A stretch of DNA of 64,000 bases from the NCBI RefSeq assembly GCF_026672375.1, contig NZ_JAPPRA010000001.1:3596001-3660000 (forward strand), in the 5' to 3' direction. The position numbers were made by a program, and so were the translations under genes. Below are positions 27,046 through 35,494 of the stretch, in pieces. Every line of letters starts with the position of its first letter. Positions within the stretch are counted from its first letter, which is position 1. Origin of the DNA: Caulobacter sp. SL161. GTDB taxonomy: Bacteria; Pseudomonadota; Alphaproteobacteria; Caulobacterales; Caulobacteraceae. Below the pieces are notes generated by a model. The model was not told where the DNA came from. It worked only from the letters and a program-made list of their open reading frames with translations, and searched no databases.

Positions 27046-27361
27046 GACTTGGTCTCCTAAACCAGATCTAGTTGATTTGAGGCTCTCAAGCCGTTCGACT
27101 TGCTCACCCCCGAAAACACGATCAATTTCGCCGACTGCACTTAATGGCCAGTAAACAGCGAATAGTTTTCAGAGATTTTCTTTTGGTTTATTTGTATTTA
27201 CCGTTATTTGTTCTTAACCATGCGCTCCGCGATCACAGGCAAGCCCTTTTGATTCAAGGACTTTCTCAAGCGACGCTTGGCCGCACGCCTGTGGATTTTA
27301 GTCTTTTGTTGACCAAACAAAGTGATCCTAGGGCTCGCTCGGATCCAGGATCGGAAACCTC
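27046..27361. other. Divergent control region of pilA and the tad plus-strand genes
   Basis: This 316-base gap holds no gene. It is clearly more AT-rich than its surroundings, especially 27120-27220. It contains the CtrA-type site at 27141-27155 and a half-site TTAACC at 27214-27219. The latter is preceded at N7 spacing by GTTA, so it may be a weaker second site for the plus-strand genes. Confidence 0.6.
27141..27155. promoter_or_regulatory. CtrA-type binding site upstream of pilA
   Basis: TTAA-TGGCCAG-TAAA, read on the minus strand as TTTA-N7-TTAA, lies 96-110 bases before the pilA start. One base differs from the CtrA consensus. pilA is a classical CtrA-activated gene in C. crescentus. Confidence 0.7.
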
Positions 27362-27793
27362 ATGCGTCGTCTTTCACTCGCCATCGCCGCCGTCGCGACC
27401 CTTTGCGGCGCCGCTGCGGGGGCTCAGACCCTGCCGCTCGAGCCGGTTTCCGCGAAGACGTCGGGCGCCGCCGTGTCGGTCGACCTGCCCGTCTCGGCCG
27501 GTCAGGCCTCGTATGTCAGCCTCGCCGGTTCGGTTCGGGACATCGTGGTGGGCGACCCCAGCATCGCCGACGTCAGCGTCGTCAATGACCGCACCCTCGT
27601 CGTCCTGGGCAAGCGGCCCGGCGTGACCAGCCTGCTGGCCTTCGGCGCCAACGGCCGCCCCCTCGCCGACCGCCAGGTGGTGGTCTCCGAGAACGGCGGC
27701 GGCGGCGTCATCGTCTATCGCGGCGCCACGGCCAGCAACTACGCCTGCGCCGCCCAGTGCACGCGCCTGGGCCAGGGCCAAGGCGTCCCCTAG
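27362..27793 (+). CDS. Stand-alone pilus-assembly N-domain protein
   Basis: Protein of 143 residues with a signal peptide ending at AAAGAQ. One domain follows (about 35-120) like the N-terminal domain of RcpA/CpaC secretins, with YVSLAGSVRDIVVGDPSIADV and GKRPGVTSLLAFG, but there is no secretin pore. The C-terminus has two cysteines (CAAQC) that could form a disulfide. It may interact with CpaC or the pilus machine. It is the first of three plus-strand tad genes. Confidence 0.8.
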   Translation: MRRLSLAIAAVATLCGAAAGAQTLPLEPVSAKTSGAAVSVDLPVSAGQASYVSLAGSVRDIVVGDPSIADVSVVNDRTLVVLGKRPGVTSLLAFGANGRPLADRQVVVSENGGGGVIVYRGATASNYACAAQCTRLGQGQGVP

Positions 27794-27827
27794 GCCCCCG
27801 CCCGCACGCCTCACGTACACGCGCGTT

Positions 27828-27842
27828 CTAACCTGTGGTTAG
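27828..27842. promoter_or_regulatory. Perfect 6-bp inverted repeat before TadE gene
   Basis: CTAACC-TGT-GGTTAG lies 45-59 bases upstream of the TadE-like start. It could be an operator. Its half TAACC resembles part of a CtrA half-site, but spacing does not fit. The regulator is unknown. Confidence 0.35.
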
Positions 27843-27886
27843 GATCGTTCGACTAGCGTGCCGTTGAAAGCAGGATTGCTCGCTGC

Positions 27887-28438
27887 ATGGCTTCACGCTC
27901 CCTCATCGCCCGCGCACGTCTCCGGCTGGCGCGTTCGGCCGGCCGCTTTGCGCGCGCCGACGAGGGCGCGACCGCCGTCGAGTTCGCCCTGGTCGCCATC
28001 CCGTTCCTGATGCTGCTGTTCGCCATCATCGAACTGGGCCTGGTGTTTCTGGTTTCGATCACGCTTGAAAACGCGGTCATCGACGCCGGCCGCACCATCC
28101 GCACCGGCGAGGTTCAGACCACCGGCGGGAACGCCAACTCGTTCAAGACCGCCGTCTGCAACCGCATGAGCTGGCTGGGATCCAAGTGCTCGAGCGCGCT
28201 GCGCCTCGACGTGCGCACCTTCACCGACTACTCGACCGGCCAGGCCTCGGCGACCAACACCACCGTGCCGACCACCATGAACTGGAACCCCGGCGCCTCC
28301 GGTTCGATCGTTGTGGTCCGCGCCTACTACACCTGGCCGCTGGTGACCCCGATGCTGAACACGGGCCTGCAAAGCTCCAACGGCAACCGCATCATCTACG
28401 CCGCCACCTCGTTCACCAACGAGCCGTACGACCAATGA
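27887..28438 (+). CDS. TadE-like pseudopilin
   Basis: Protein of 183 residues. After a basic leader comes ADEGATAVEFALVAIPFLMLLF, with the prepilin-type Gly and Glu5 and one membrane helix, then an extracytoplasmic domain with two cysteines. TadE-like proteins are pseudopilins needed for Tad pilus formation. Its stop overlaps the next gene's start (ATGA). Confidence 0.88.
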   Translation: MASRSLIARARLRLARSAGRFARADEGATAVEFALVAIPFLMLLFAIIELGLVFLVSITLENAVIDAGRTIRTGEVQTTGGNANSFKTAVCNRMSWLGSKCSSALRLDVRTFTDYSTGQASATNTTVPTTMNWNPGASGSIVVVRAYYTWPLVTPMLNTGLQSSNGNRIIYAATSFTNEPYDQ

Positions 28439-28986
28439 GCCGTCGTCGCCCCCTCTCCAGCTTCTGGCGCGACCGGCGCGGCGTGTCGGCCGTCGAGTTC
28501 GCGCTGATCGCGCCGGTGATGATCGTGATGTACTGCGGTCTGGCCGAAGTGACCCAGGCGATGATGGCCCAGCGCCGGCTGTCGAACATCGCCTCGCAGA
28601 TCGGCGACCTGGTGGCCCAGAGCAACCAGACCGGGCCGACCAAGATGGCCGACGTCTTCACGATCGGCGGTATCATCATGGCGCCCTTCCCGACCGCCAC
28701 GCTGAGGATGTGCGTCGCCAGCGTCACCTCGGACGCGACCGGCCGGGACACCGTGGCTTGGTCGCGGGCCTCGGGCGCGATGACCAACTGCCCGGCCCAG
28801 GGCGCGGTGCTCACCGACGTGCCTGTGGGGGTGCTTCCGGCCAGCAAGAGCGTGATCCTGGCGCGGGCGAGCTATGTCTACACCTCGCCGATCAAGCTGG
28901 TGATGCCGGCCAGCATCACCTTCCAGCGCACCTTCTATCTGCGCCCCCGGAAGGCCGAGACGATCCTCTGGTCGACGACCAGCTAG
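28435..28986 (+). CDS. Second TadE/TadG-like pseudopilin
   Basis: Protein of 183 residues with a short basic leader, then RRGVSAVEFALIAPVMIVMYCGL, again with Glu5 and a single helix, and an extracytoplasmic region. It is coupled to the upstream TadE-like gene by an ATGA overlap, so the two are probably made as a pair. The stop codon TAG forms the first bases of a repeat hairpin. Confidence 0.86.
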   Translation: MSRRRPLSSFWRDRRGVSAVEFALIAPVMIVMYCGLAEVTQAMMAQRRLSNIASQIGDLVAQSNQTGPTKMADVFTIGGIIMAPFPTATLRMCVASVTSDATGRDTVAWSRASGAMTNCPAQGAVLTDVPVGVLPASKSVILARASYVYTSPIKLVMPASITFQRTFYLRPRKAETILWSTTS

Positions 28987-29033
28987 AGCGTGAGGCCGAA
29001 AGTGGGAACCGGTTTCGGCTATTCCTACGCTCT
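28984..29033. repeat. Stop-codon hairpin repeat, family D copy 1
   Basis: AGAGCGT (28985-28991) pairs with ACGCTCT (29027-29033), with inner CCGAAA paired with TTTCGG around GTGGGAACCGG. The inner core is a sequence recurrent in alphaproteobacterial intergenic DNA. The element begins inside the TAG stop codon of the upstream gene. Confidence 0.75.
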
Positions 29034-29045
29034 AAGTATCTGATT

Positions 29046-29097
29046 TAGAGCCTTTTCAACGCCTCAAATCGATTCCGATTTCAGGCTAGAGGCTCTA
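29046..29097. repeat. Stop-codon hairpin repeat, family D copy 2
   Basis: TAGAGCC (29046-29052) pairs with GGCTCTA (29091-29097). The right end contains the TAG stop codon of the minus-strand pabC gene. It is adjacent to copy 1, so the convergent gap consists almost wholly of two hairpins. Confidence 0.65.
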
Positions 29098-29850
29098 GGC
29101 GTCCAGACGCGCGTTCAGCCGCGCCGCCAGGGGGTGCTCGGGCAGCGCCCGCTCCCCCAGACGCGACACGGGCCGCACGCCGATCAGGCTGTTGGTCAGC
29201 ACCACCGCCTCGGCGGCCTCCAGCGCTTCGACGCCCACGGCGACCTCATCCACCGCTTCGCAGGCCAGCAGTCGCGCGCGGGTGGTCCCCGCCAGGACCC
29301 CGCAGTCCAGACGCGGCGTGAACAGGCGACCGCCCGCCAGCCAGAACAGGTTGGCCGCGGCCGCGCAGGCGATCTCGCCGCGATTGTTCAGCATCAACGC
29401 GTCATCGGCCCCGGCGGCCCGCCCCTCGGCCCGGGCCAGGACATTGTCGAGATAGGCGAGCGTCTTGAGCCGTGAGGCCGGCGAGCCCTCGTTGCGGCGC
29501 GTGGCCGCCACGATCAGCGTCGCCGGCGTCGTCACCGGCGTCGAGGGCACGGCCGTGGCGAATAGCCGGACGGCCGGCGCCTCGGGCCGATCAAGCCCGC
29601 GACCGCCCGAGCCGGCGGTGAGGGTCAGGCGGATCGCAAAGCGTCCGTGCGCCGGCGCCGCGGCGAGGACCAGACGCTGGGCCGCCTCGCGATCGAACGG
29701 CAGGCCCAGGACGGCGCAGCCGGCGGCCATCCGGTCAAGATGGGCCGGCAGGTGCGCCACCGCCCCGTCCTGAGCCAGCATCGTCTCGAACAGGCCATCG
29801 CCCAGCAGCAGGCCGCGATCGCTCAGGGGGACAGCGTCAGGTCTCGTCAT
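29095..29850 (-). CDS. pabC: Aminodeoxychorismate lyase (class IV aminotransferase fold)
   Basis: Protein of 251 residues. It should convert 4-amino-4-deoxychorismate to p-aminobenzoate for folate. The N-terminus LSDRGLLLGDGLFETM, the cofactor-lysine region RLKTLAYLDN and the stretch LNNRGEIACAAAANLFW are typical. The ATG overlaps the pabB stop (ATGA), which supports the PabC role over a general D-amino acid transaminase. The open frame upstream to 30051 overlaps pabB. Confidence 0.85.
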   Translation of the reverse strand: MTRPDAVPLSDRGLLLGDGLFETMLAQDGAVAHLPAHLDRMAAGCAVLGLPFDREAAQRLVLAAAPAHGRFAIRLTLTAGSGGRGLDRPEAPAVRLFATAVPSTPVTTPATLIVAATRRNEGSPASRLKTLAYLDNVLARAEGRAAGADDALMLNNRGEIACAAAANLFWLAGGRLFTPRLDCGVLAGTTRARLLACEAVDEVAVGVEALEAAEAVVLTNSLIGVRPVSRLGERALPEHPLAARLNARLDA

Positions 29851-31175
29851 TGGGTCAGCGCCGTCTTCAGGGCCGCGATCTTGGCCTCGGTCTCCAGGCG
29901 CTCGCCGCGCGGGTCGCTGTCGGAGACGATCCCCGCCCCCGCCCGGGCCTCCAGCCGCCAGCCTTCCTCGTCCTCGACAAGGCCGACGGTGCGGATCAGC
30001 ACGCTGGAGTCGAACGCTCCGTCGACCCCGGCCCAGAACAGGCTGCCGCAATAGGGCCCGCGCGGCGGCTCAAGCTCGGCGATCACCTTCATGGCCTGCA
30101 CCTTCGGCGCGCCGGTGATCGAGCCCGGCGGGAAGCTGGCCCGCAGCAGGTCGGCGACGCCGCGCCCCGGCGACAGACGCGCGGTGACGGTCGAGACCAG
30201 GTGATGGACGTTGGCGAAGCTCTCGACCTTGAACAGTTCCGGCGCGCGGACGCTGCCGGCCGGCGACACCCGCGCCAGGTCGTTACGCATCAGGTCGACG
30301 ATCATAAGGTTCTCGGCCCGGTCCTTGTCGCTGGCCAGCAGCTCGGCGGCCAGGGCGCGGTCCTCGGCGGGATCGCGGCCGCGCGGGCGGGTGCCCTTGA
30401 TCGGCTGGGTCTGGATCGCGCCGGAAGGATCCAGCTTCAGGAACCGCTCGGGCGAGTTGGACACCAGCGCCCGGCCGGGCAGCCGCCAATAGGCCGAGAA
30501 CGGCGCGGGGCTTTGCTCGCGCAGGCGCACGAACAGGTCGAACGGATCGGCGTCCGCCGCCAGTCGCCCCGTCCAGGCGCGGGCGATATTGGCCTGGAAG
30601 ATCTCACCGCCGACGATCCGCTCGACCACCTGCGCCACGGCGGTCTCATAGGCATCGGCGTCGCTGGCGATCAGGTCCGAGCAGAGGGGACCGGCGGGCG
30701 CCGCGCGCTCGGGCGCGGGCGTATCCAGCCAGGTCAGGGCCTCAGCGGCGCGGGTCTCGGCGTCTCCCGCAGTCTCGCCCCGGCCGACCGCGACCACCTG
30801 GCGGGCGTGATGGTCGAAGGCCAGCAGAGCCGGATAGCGAGCGCAGGTCAGGTCCGGCCAGTCGGTGCGCCCCAGCCCCAGGTCCTCGACCCGGTCGCCC
30901 AGCTCATAGGCGCCCAGCCCCACGACGCCGCCCTGGAACGGGGGGCCTTCGGGATGGCTGGGCTCAGGCGGACCGACCAGCGCGGCCAGCGCCGCGAAGG
31001 GATCGGCGCTGTCGGTGGCCGCCAGGCTCAGCGTCGCGTCGGGCGCGCGCAGCAGGTACGACCACCGCCCCGCCCCGCCGGTGACCAGCGCGCAGGCGAA
31101 AGGCTCGTCCCGGAAGGGCGCCAGCGCCCAGACCGGCTCGCGCCAGGGGGCGGTCAAGAGAGCGACATGCCGCAT
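29847..31175 (-). CDS. pabB: Aminodeoxychorismate synthase component I
   Basis: Protein of 442 residues of the chorismate-utilising family. Active-site stretches QTQPIKGTRPRG, LMIVDLMRNDLARV and PPGSITGAPKVQAMKVI are clear; the Lys in the PIKGT motif is the mark of PabB over TrpE. It makes aminodeoxychorismate with an amidotransferase (PabA/TrpG) that is not in this window. It forms a two-gene folate operon with pabC. Confidence 0.92.
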   Translation of the reverse strand: MRHVALLTAPWREPVWALAPFRDEPFACALVTGGAGRWSYLLRAPDATLSLAATDSADPFAALAALVGPPEPSHPEGPPFQGGVVGLGAYELGDRVEDLGLGRTDWPDLTCARYPALLAFDHHARQVVAVGRGETAGDAETRAAEALTWLDTPAPERAAPAGPLCSDLIASDADAYETAVAQVVERIVGGEIFQANIARAWTGRLAADADPFDLFVRLREQSPAPFSAYWRLPGRALVSNSPERFLKLDPSGAIQTQPIKGTRPRGRDPAEDRALAAELLASDKDRAENLMIVDLMRNDLARVSPAGSVRAPELFKVESFANVHHLVSTVTARLSPGRGVADLLRASFPPGSITGAPKVQAMKVIAELEPPRGPYCGSLFWAGVDGAFDSSVLIRTVGLVEDEEGWRLEARAGAGIVSDSDPRGERLETEAKIAALKTALTQ

Positions 31176-31217
31176 GAGCAGGGTGATAGCAGGGCGGCGG
31201 CGCGCCCTCCACCATCG

Positions 31218-31688
31218 TCACCCCCGTTCGAAGGCCATCGTCCAGTTGGTCTCCCAGGTCTGCTCCCCATCGGGCGAGAAGGCCTGCTCCCAGCGGCAAT
31301 GATCCTGGTCGTCGACGAACCAGCGGAAGCGGACGCGAACCGCGCGCCCCTCCAGGGTGTCGTCGCCGAAGAACTCGCCGACCCCATCGGCGAAGCGGCC
31401 GATCATCGGCGGATCCACCGCCGTCTGGCGACCGTCAATCCAGTAGATGGTCCAGAGCCCGCGCGCCGGATCAAACAGCCTGACGGTCACCGCCTGATAA
31501 GTCCCCGCCGGCAGCTCCAGGACATTCTCGTCCATATTGCCAAGACCGCCGAGGATCTTTCGGGTCTCGGTGACGCCGGCGAAATCCTCCCAGCGGGTGG
31601 AGCCGACCAGACGTCCCACCAGACGATGGTGATGGACCCGCCACCGACCGATGAAGAAGTCAAAGTCCGCGCGGCCGTCGTCCATCAT
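31218..31688 (-). CDS. DUF1579-like hypothetical protein
   Basis: Protein of 156 residues with many Trp and aromatic residues in a lipocalin-like pattern (FDFFIGRWRVHHHRL, WTIYWIDGRQ, RVRFRWFVDD). The family resembles DUF1579 and has no known function. No signal peptide is visible. Start 31688 (Met-Met-Asp) is chosen because GGGGAG lies about 8 bases upstream; an in-frame start at 31724 lacks this. Confidence 0.7.
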   Translation of the reverse strand: MMDDGRADFDFFIGRWRVHHHRLVGRLVGSTRWEDFAGVTETRKILGGLGNMDENVLELPAGTYQAVTVRLFDPARGLWTIYWIDGRQTAVDPPMIGRFADGVGEFFGDDTLEGRAVRVRFRWFVDDQDHCRWEQAFSPDGEQTWETNWTMAFERG

Positions 31689-31759
31689 AGGCTCCCCAGT
31701 CTTCCTCTCGGATGACAGGGACATACGCAGAGCCAGTGTCAGGATCTGTCAGCAGGCGG

Positions 31760-33214
31760 CTAAACCTCCCGTCCGCCGCCCTTCACCGTGAAGAGGCCCA
31801 GCAGCCCCAGCGCCAGCAGGCCCGCGATCGGCACGAAGCCGGCCACCTGGCTGTCAAAGATCTTGGTGGCCAGGGCCACCAGCAGCGAGCCCAGCCACAT
31901 GGTGGCCGTGCCCGACAGAGAGAACAGGCCGAAGAACGCCGCCATCCGGTCGGGCGGGGCCAAGCGCACCAGCAAGGTGCGGCTCGAGGCGTACTGGGCG
32001 GTGACGAAGACGGCGATCAGCAGACCTATGCCCAGATAGATCAGCTCCGGCAGGGTGCGGAACAGCGGGCCGTCCCAGACGACCGGATGGGTCGCCGCGT
32101 CCCAGCTCCAGAAGAACAGGATCTTCTCGCGCCCCATGCCCAGGGAGCTGAGGACCAGCACGATGCAGGCGGCGATCTCCAGCTGGAGGGCGCGCTTGGG
32201 CCCGAGCTTGCGGTCCAACCACGGCGCCAGCAGCCCGCCCAGCACGCCGAAGATCGACAGCGAGATCCCGTAGGCCAGCATCTCCAGCTCGCCCCACTGC
32301 ATCAGCCCCGCCGCGAACAGGCCGCCGAAGATCAGCAGCGCCGTCATGCCGTCGCAATAGAGCATCCGCGCAGCCAGGAACTTGGCGACGTCGGCATGGC
32401 CTTTCAGATTGCCGAAGGTGTCGATGAGCAGCTTGAAGCCGTCCTTCAGCGCCGCGACGAACGGCAGACCGGTTCGCGGGGCGTCGCGGGTCCACAGGAA
32501 GAACGGGATCGCACCCAGCAGCATGACCGCGCCCGCCAGCGGCCCGACGATACGGCTGGGCTCATGCTCGGTCTGGCTGAGGCCAAACAGCGGGCCGGCC
32601 GGCACGAACGACCACGACACCTGCCCCGGCAGCACGAAGGCCCACATCACGAAGATCAGCAGCGCCACCGACAGGCCGTTGGCGGTCGCGTAGCCCAGGC
32701 CCGACAGCACCGGCTCCTGACCCTTCTCGGCGGCGCGCGACAACAGCGAGTTCTGCAGCACGTCGCCGCAGTTGTAGATGACGCCCAGGATAATCAGGAA
32801 CAGGCCGATCAGCCCCACCGGCAGCCCGCCGGGCGTGGCCCACCACAGCGCCATCAGCAGGGGGACCATGATCGCCAGGCCCATCGCCATCAGCGGCTTG
32901 CGCGGTCCGTAGCGCTCGATCGAGGCGCCCAGGATCGGGGCCAAGAGCGCGGTCAGCAGGCCGTAGGTGGTGGAGATGTCGGCCACCGTCGCCTGCCCCT
33001 TGACCGGATCGCCGATCAGCACCCGCGAGAAGTACGGCGCGAACACATAGATGGTGACCAGGATCACATAGGGGTCGCGCGTGCCCTGGTGCAGGATCCA
33101 GCTGAGCGCCCCTTTGGACAGCTTGCCGGTCGGCGGCGGCGTGAGAACGTCTTCCCTGCCCTCCGCGCCGGCGACATCGCTCAGGCCCGGAGGCGTTCCC
33201 GCCAACTCGCTCAT
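31760..33214 (-). CDS. MFS transporter, UMF1/Atg22-like
   Basis: Protein of 484 residues with about twelve membrane helices after a cytoplasmic N-terminus of about 40 residues. The motif LLAPILGASIERYGPRKPLM between helices 2 and 3 resembles the UMF1 (Atg22-like) branch of the major facilitator superfamily. The substrate is unknown. Start 33214 has GGGGGTTTGGGGT upstream; the longer 33229 start is less likely. Confidence 0.82.
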   Translation of the reverse strand: MSELAGTPPGLSDVAGAEGREDVLTPPPTGKLSKGALSWILHQGTRDPYVILVTIYVFAPYFSRVLIGDPVKGQATVADISTTYGLLTALLAPILGASIERYGPRKPLMAMGLAIMVPLLMALWWATPGGLPVGLIGLFLIILGVIYNCGDVLQNSLLSRAAEKGQEPVLSGLGYATANGLSVALLIFVMWAFVLPGQVSWSFVPAGPLFGLSQTEHEPSRIVGPLAGAVMLLGAIPFFLWTRDAPRTGLPFVAALKDGFKLLIDTFGNLKGHADVAKFLAARMLYCDGMTALLIFGGLFAAGLMQWGELEMLAYGISLSIFGVLGGLLAPWLDRKLGPKRALQLEIAACIVLVLSSLGMGREKILFFWSWDAATHPVVWDGPLFRTLPELIYLGIGLLIAVFVTAQYASSRTLLVRLAPPDRMAAFFGLFSLSGTATMWLGSLLVALATKIFDSQVAGFVPIAGLLALGLLGLFTVKGGGREV

Positions 33215-33372
33215 ACCCCAAACCCCCAAGAGCGGCCCTCTGGCGGGACCGTCCGGCGAGGTTGGCGGTTAAACGCTCGTTTGTCACCTTACGGATTGAG
33301 CGGGGCGGTGAGCGGACATGGCGGATGTCGGTGAAGGGGGGATGTCGGACGTCAGAGCCGCCAAGCCTGCTG

Positions 33373-33816
33373 TCAGCGAGGGCACCAGTCGGCGCGAGGC
33401 GAGAAGATCAGTTTCTTTTTCGCCTGATAGTTCTCAGGTCCAAAGCCCTCGAAGTCAATGTACGGAATGAACGCTTTGACGCTTTCACCAGGACTGACCC
33501 GCGCCGCATAGCAGCCACCGATGCAATAGCCGCCATTCCATTCGGCTAACGGAAATTGCCTTTGCGAAGTCCGCACCGAGACATAGTCTTTCGCCCAATC
33601 CACCTTTCCTTTTTGGTTGGGCCATTGGTCGGACACGAGGCAGATCCTGCGCTTTGAGTGTGATGTAAGTTCTAGGTCAAAGCGTTCCGCGTTTGGGTTG
33701 TCGTAGGTGGAGAAAGTGAAGTCCACTCCAGCGACGGGTTCGCCCCTTGGTCCCGCTGTTACACACGCGGCTGTTGCTGCCGCCGCGACCAAAATGCCCA
33801 AAATCGATCGCCACAT
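33373..33816 (-). CDS. Hypothetical lipoprotein of lower GC content
   Basis: Protein of 147 residues with a lipoprotein signal (AAAATAACV, Cys18). It has four further cysteines, including NGGYCIGGCYAA and a C-terminal WCPR, and many aromatic residues. No family was recognised. The codons use far more A and T than its neighbours, and the gene sits next to a repeat element. Both features suggest recent acquisition. Confidence 0.7.
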   Translation of the reverse strand: MWRSILGILVAAAATAACVTAGPRGEPVAGVDFTFSTYDNPNAERFDLELTSHSKRRICLVSDQWPNQKGKVDWAKDYVSVRTSQRQFPLAEWNGGYCIGGCYAARVSPGESVKAFIPYIDFEGFGPENYQAKKKLIFSPRADWCPR

Positions 33817-33869
33817 GCGCGAGAGCTCACCGCGTTTTCTCCCTATGTGAAGTCAAGAAGGAGGCGACT

Positions 33870-34080
33870 GCAATGGGTCGTGAGCAGCGTCTAACGCTCC
33901 TCCAGAAACCCGACCTTCCCGGCGACACGTCAGTGCGGCGAAGCCAATGCTGGGATCCAGATCGAGCCCGCCAGTCGCTGTCCGATAAGCGCCGCGTGAC
34001 GTCGCATCATCCCCAGCCGCCCCAGATGAATCTGGACCCCGGCATTGGCTTCGCCGCACTGACGTGTCGCCGGGGATGTC
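33870..34080. repeat. Repeat family C copy 1 with 33-bp inverted ends
   Basis: The segment 33918-33950 is the exact inverted complement of 34042-34074. The inner part shares GGGATCCAGATCGAGCCC, GACGTCGCATCATCCCCAGC and CCAGATGAATCTGG with a second copy at 39229-39420. The second copy keeps the right end but not the left arm. It lies between two minus-strand genes and codes for nothing evident. Confidence 0.8.
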
Positions 34081-34085
34081 GGAGG

Positions 34086-34859
34086 CTACAGCAGGATATG
34101 CGCCGCCACCGCCTCGCGCGTCGTCTCATCCAACCCTACGGCGTTTTCGAGGTAGCCGTCCAGCGAGCCGTACTGCTCGTTGATCGCCGCAAACGCCGCC
34201 GCCAGGTAGCGGGCCTCCACGCCCATGGCCGCCCGCATCGCTGCCTCGGTCGGCCGCTTGCCGGTCATCTCGAAGATGTTCTTCAGGAAGATGTGGCCGC
34301 GCCGCTCGAAGCGGGTCGGGTCGTTGGTCAAAAGGTAGTCGTCGATGACGTCGTCGTCCGAGACGCCGGCGATATGGTGCGTCAAGGCGGCCAGGATGCC
34401 GGTGCGGTCCTTGCCCGCCGCGCAGTGGATCAGCACCGCGCCCTCTCCCTTGGCCACTGCCTGGAAGTAGCGGCTGAACAGATCCAGGTGCCGCTCCTTA
34501 AACGGGGCGCGGCGGTAGTACTCGTCCATGTAGGCGTGGATCGACTCCAGCGACAGATCCGACTCCTTGAGGAAGGTGTGCCAGGGGTCCTCGCCGGTCA
34601 TGCCCAGATCGTTGTCGATGACCTGGGCTGAAAAACCGTCCCACCGCCGCGACGGCGCGCGCTCGCGCTCGTTGGGGCGACGCAGGTCCACCAGGGTGGC
34701 GATGCCCAGCGCGGCCAGATGCGCCAAGTCCTCGTCCGTCGCCTCGGCCTGGTGGGCGGCGCGGAACAAGACGCCCTTCTTCAGTCGTCCCGCGCCGGCG
34801 GCGTAGTCGCCGAAGTCGCGGAAGTTCTCGACGCCTTGCAGGGGGATCAGTCTGGTCAT
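34086..34859 (-). CDS. Tyrosine phosphatase, bacterial PTP type
   Basis: Protein of 257 residues. The P-loop HCAAGKDRTG carries nucleophile Cys146 and Arg152; the N-terminal stretch NFRDFGDYAAGAGRLKKGVLFRAA is the DSP/PTP signature of the MptpB-like family, which may also act on phosphoinositides. It is cytoplasmic, with no signal peptide. ATG at 34859 fits the family N-terminus, while the frame remains open to 35249 through a repeat. Confidence 0.88.
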   Translation of the reverse strand: MTRLIPLQGVENFRDFGDYAAGAGRLKKGVLFRAAHQAEATDEDLAHLAALGIATLVDLRRPNERERAPSRRWDGFSAQVIDNDLGMTGEDPWHTFLKESDLSLESIHAYMDEYYRRAPFKERHLDLFSRYFQAVAKGEGAVLIHCAAGKDRTGILAALTHHIAGVSDDDVIDDYLLTNDPTRFERRGHIFLKNIFEMTGKRPTEAAMRAAMGVEARYLAAAFAAINEQYGSLDGYLENAVGLDETTREAVAAHILL

Positions 34860-34892
34860 GGCTGGGTGACTTAGCGAATGGGCGAGACTGTG

Positions 34893-35030
34893 GAAAGCGC
34901 CCCCTTCGTCACGCGGCCTTGCCGCGCGACACCTCCCCCGTTGCACGGGTGAGGAGGACGCCGCTCCCCTCCTGCCCCGCTTGCGGGGGAGGTGGATCGG
35001 CGCATAGCGCCGAGACGGAGGGGGCGTCGC
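34893..35030. repeat. Palindromic repeat family B copy 3
   Basis: GCCCCCTTCGTCAC opens and GACGGAGGGGGC closes; inside, CCTCCCCCG and CTTGCGGGGGAGGTGG form inverted pairs. It fills the gap between two minus-strand genes. Confidence 0.7.
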
Positions 35031-35034
35031 GATC

Positions 35035-35409
35035 TCACCACCACTTGGCCTTGCGGTCCTCGGCCGTCGCCGGTTTGGCGCGCCACAGGAAGACGAAGTT
35101 GCGGTGCTCGGCCCAGGTCTGGCCCTCCAGGCCGCTCGCGCCCTGGCAGACGCTGGTGTGATAGGGCCCCGCGCCGTCGGTGGTGCGGAAGCTGGCGCAG
35201 GTGCGGCCGCCGGCCGTCTTCCAGCGACCGGCCAGGATCTCGCTGTCATAGAAGCTGCCGGTCACCGTACCGTCGGCCTCGAGCTTCAGCGTCATACCCT
35301 TGTAATAGGGCTCGGCCGGCGTGGCCGACAGGTCGACGACCCAGTCGCCGGCCAAGGGCGCGGGCGTTGCGGCCGCCTGCAGGGAAAGGGCGAGCATCAG
35401 GGCCAGCAT
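35035..35409 (-). CDS. Secreted hypothetical protein
   Basis: Protein of 124 residues with a short signal peptide (LALMLALSLQAAATPAP). The mature part has WVVDLSATPAEPYYKGMTLKLEADGTVTGSFY, a beta-rich pattern like small lipocalin-type domains, with two Cys. No name is justified. ATG at 35409 is chosen with GGAG 8 bases upstream; a TTG at 35421 is in frame. Confidence 0.68.
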   Translation of the reverse strand: MLALMLALSLQAAATPAPLAGDWVVDLSATPAEPYYKGMTLKLEADGTVTGSFYDSEILAGRWKTAGGRTCASFRTTDGAGPYHTSVCQGASGLEGQTWAEHRNFVFLWRAKPATAEDRKAKWW

Positions 35410-35494
35410 GGGCGTCTCCAACGGCGGTCGATAACGCCGTTACGCGCCGGACCTGACCTTGGATGTTCCAGCCACCGGTAGCTCTAAAAACCGC

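Noticed and set aside
27207..27220. TTAACC near 27214 as a full second CtrA site
   Set aside because: The partner half at N7 spacing is GTTA, a poor match; it is noted only as a half-site.
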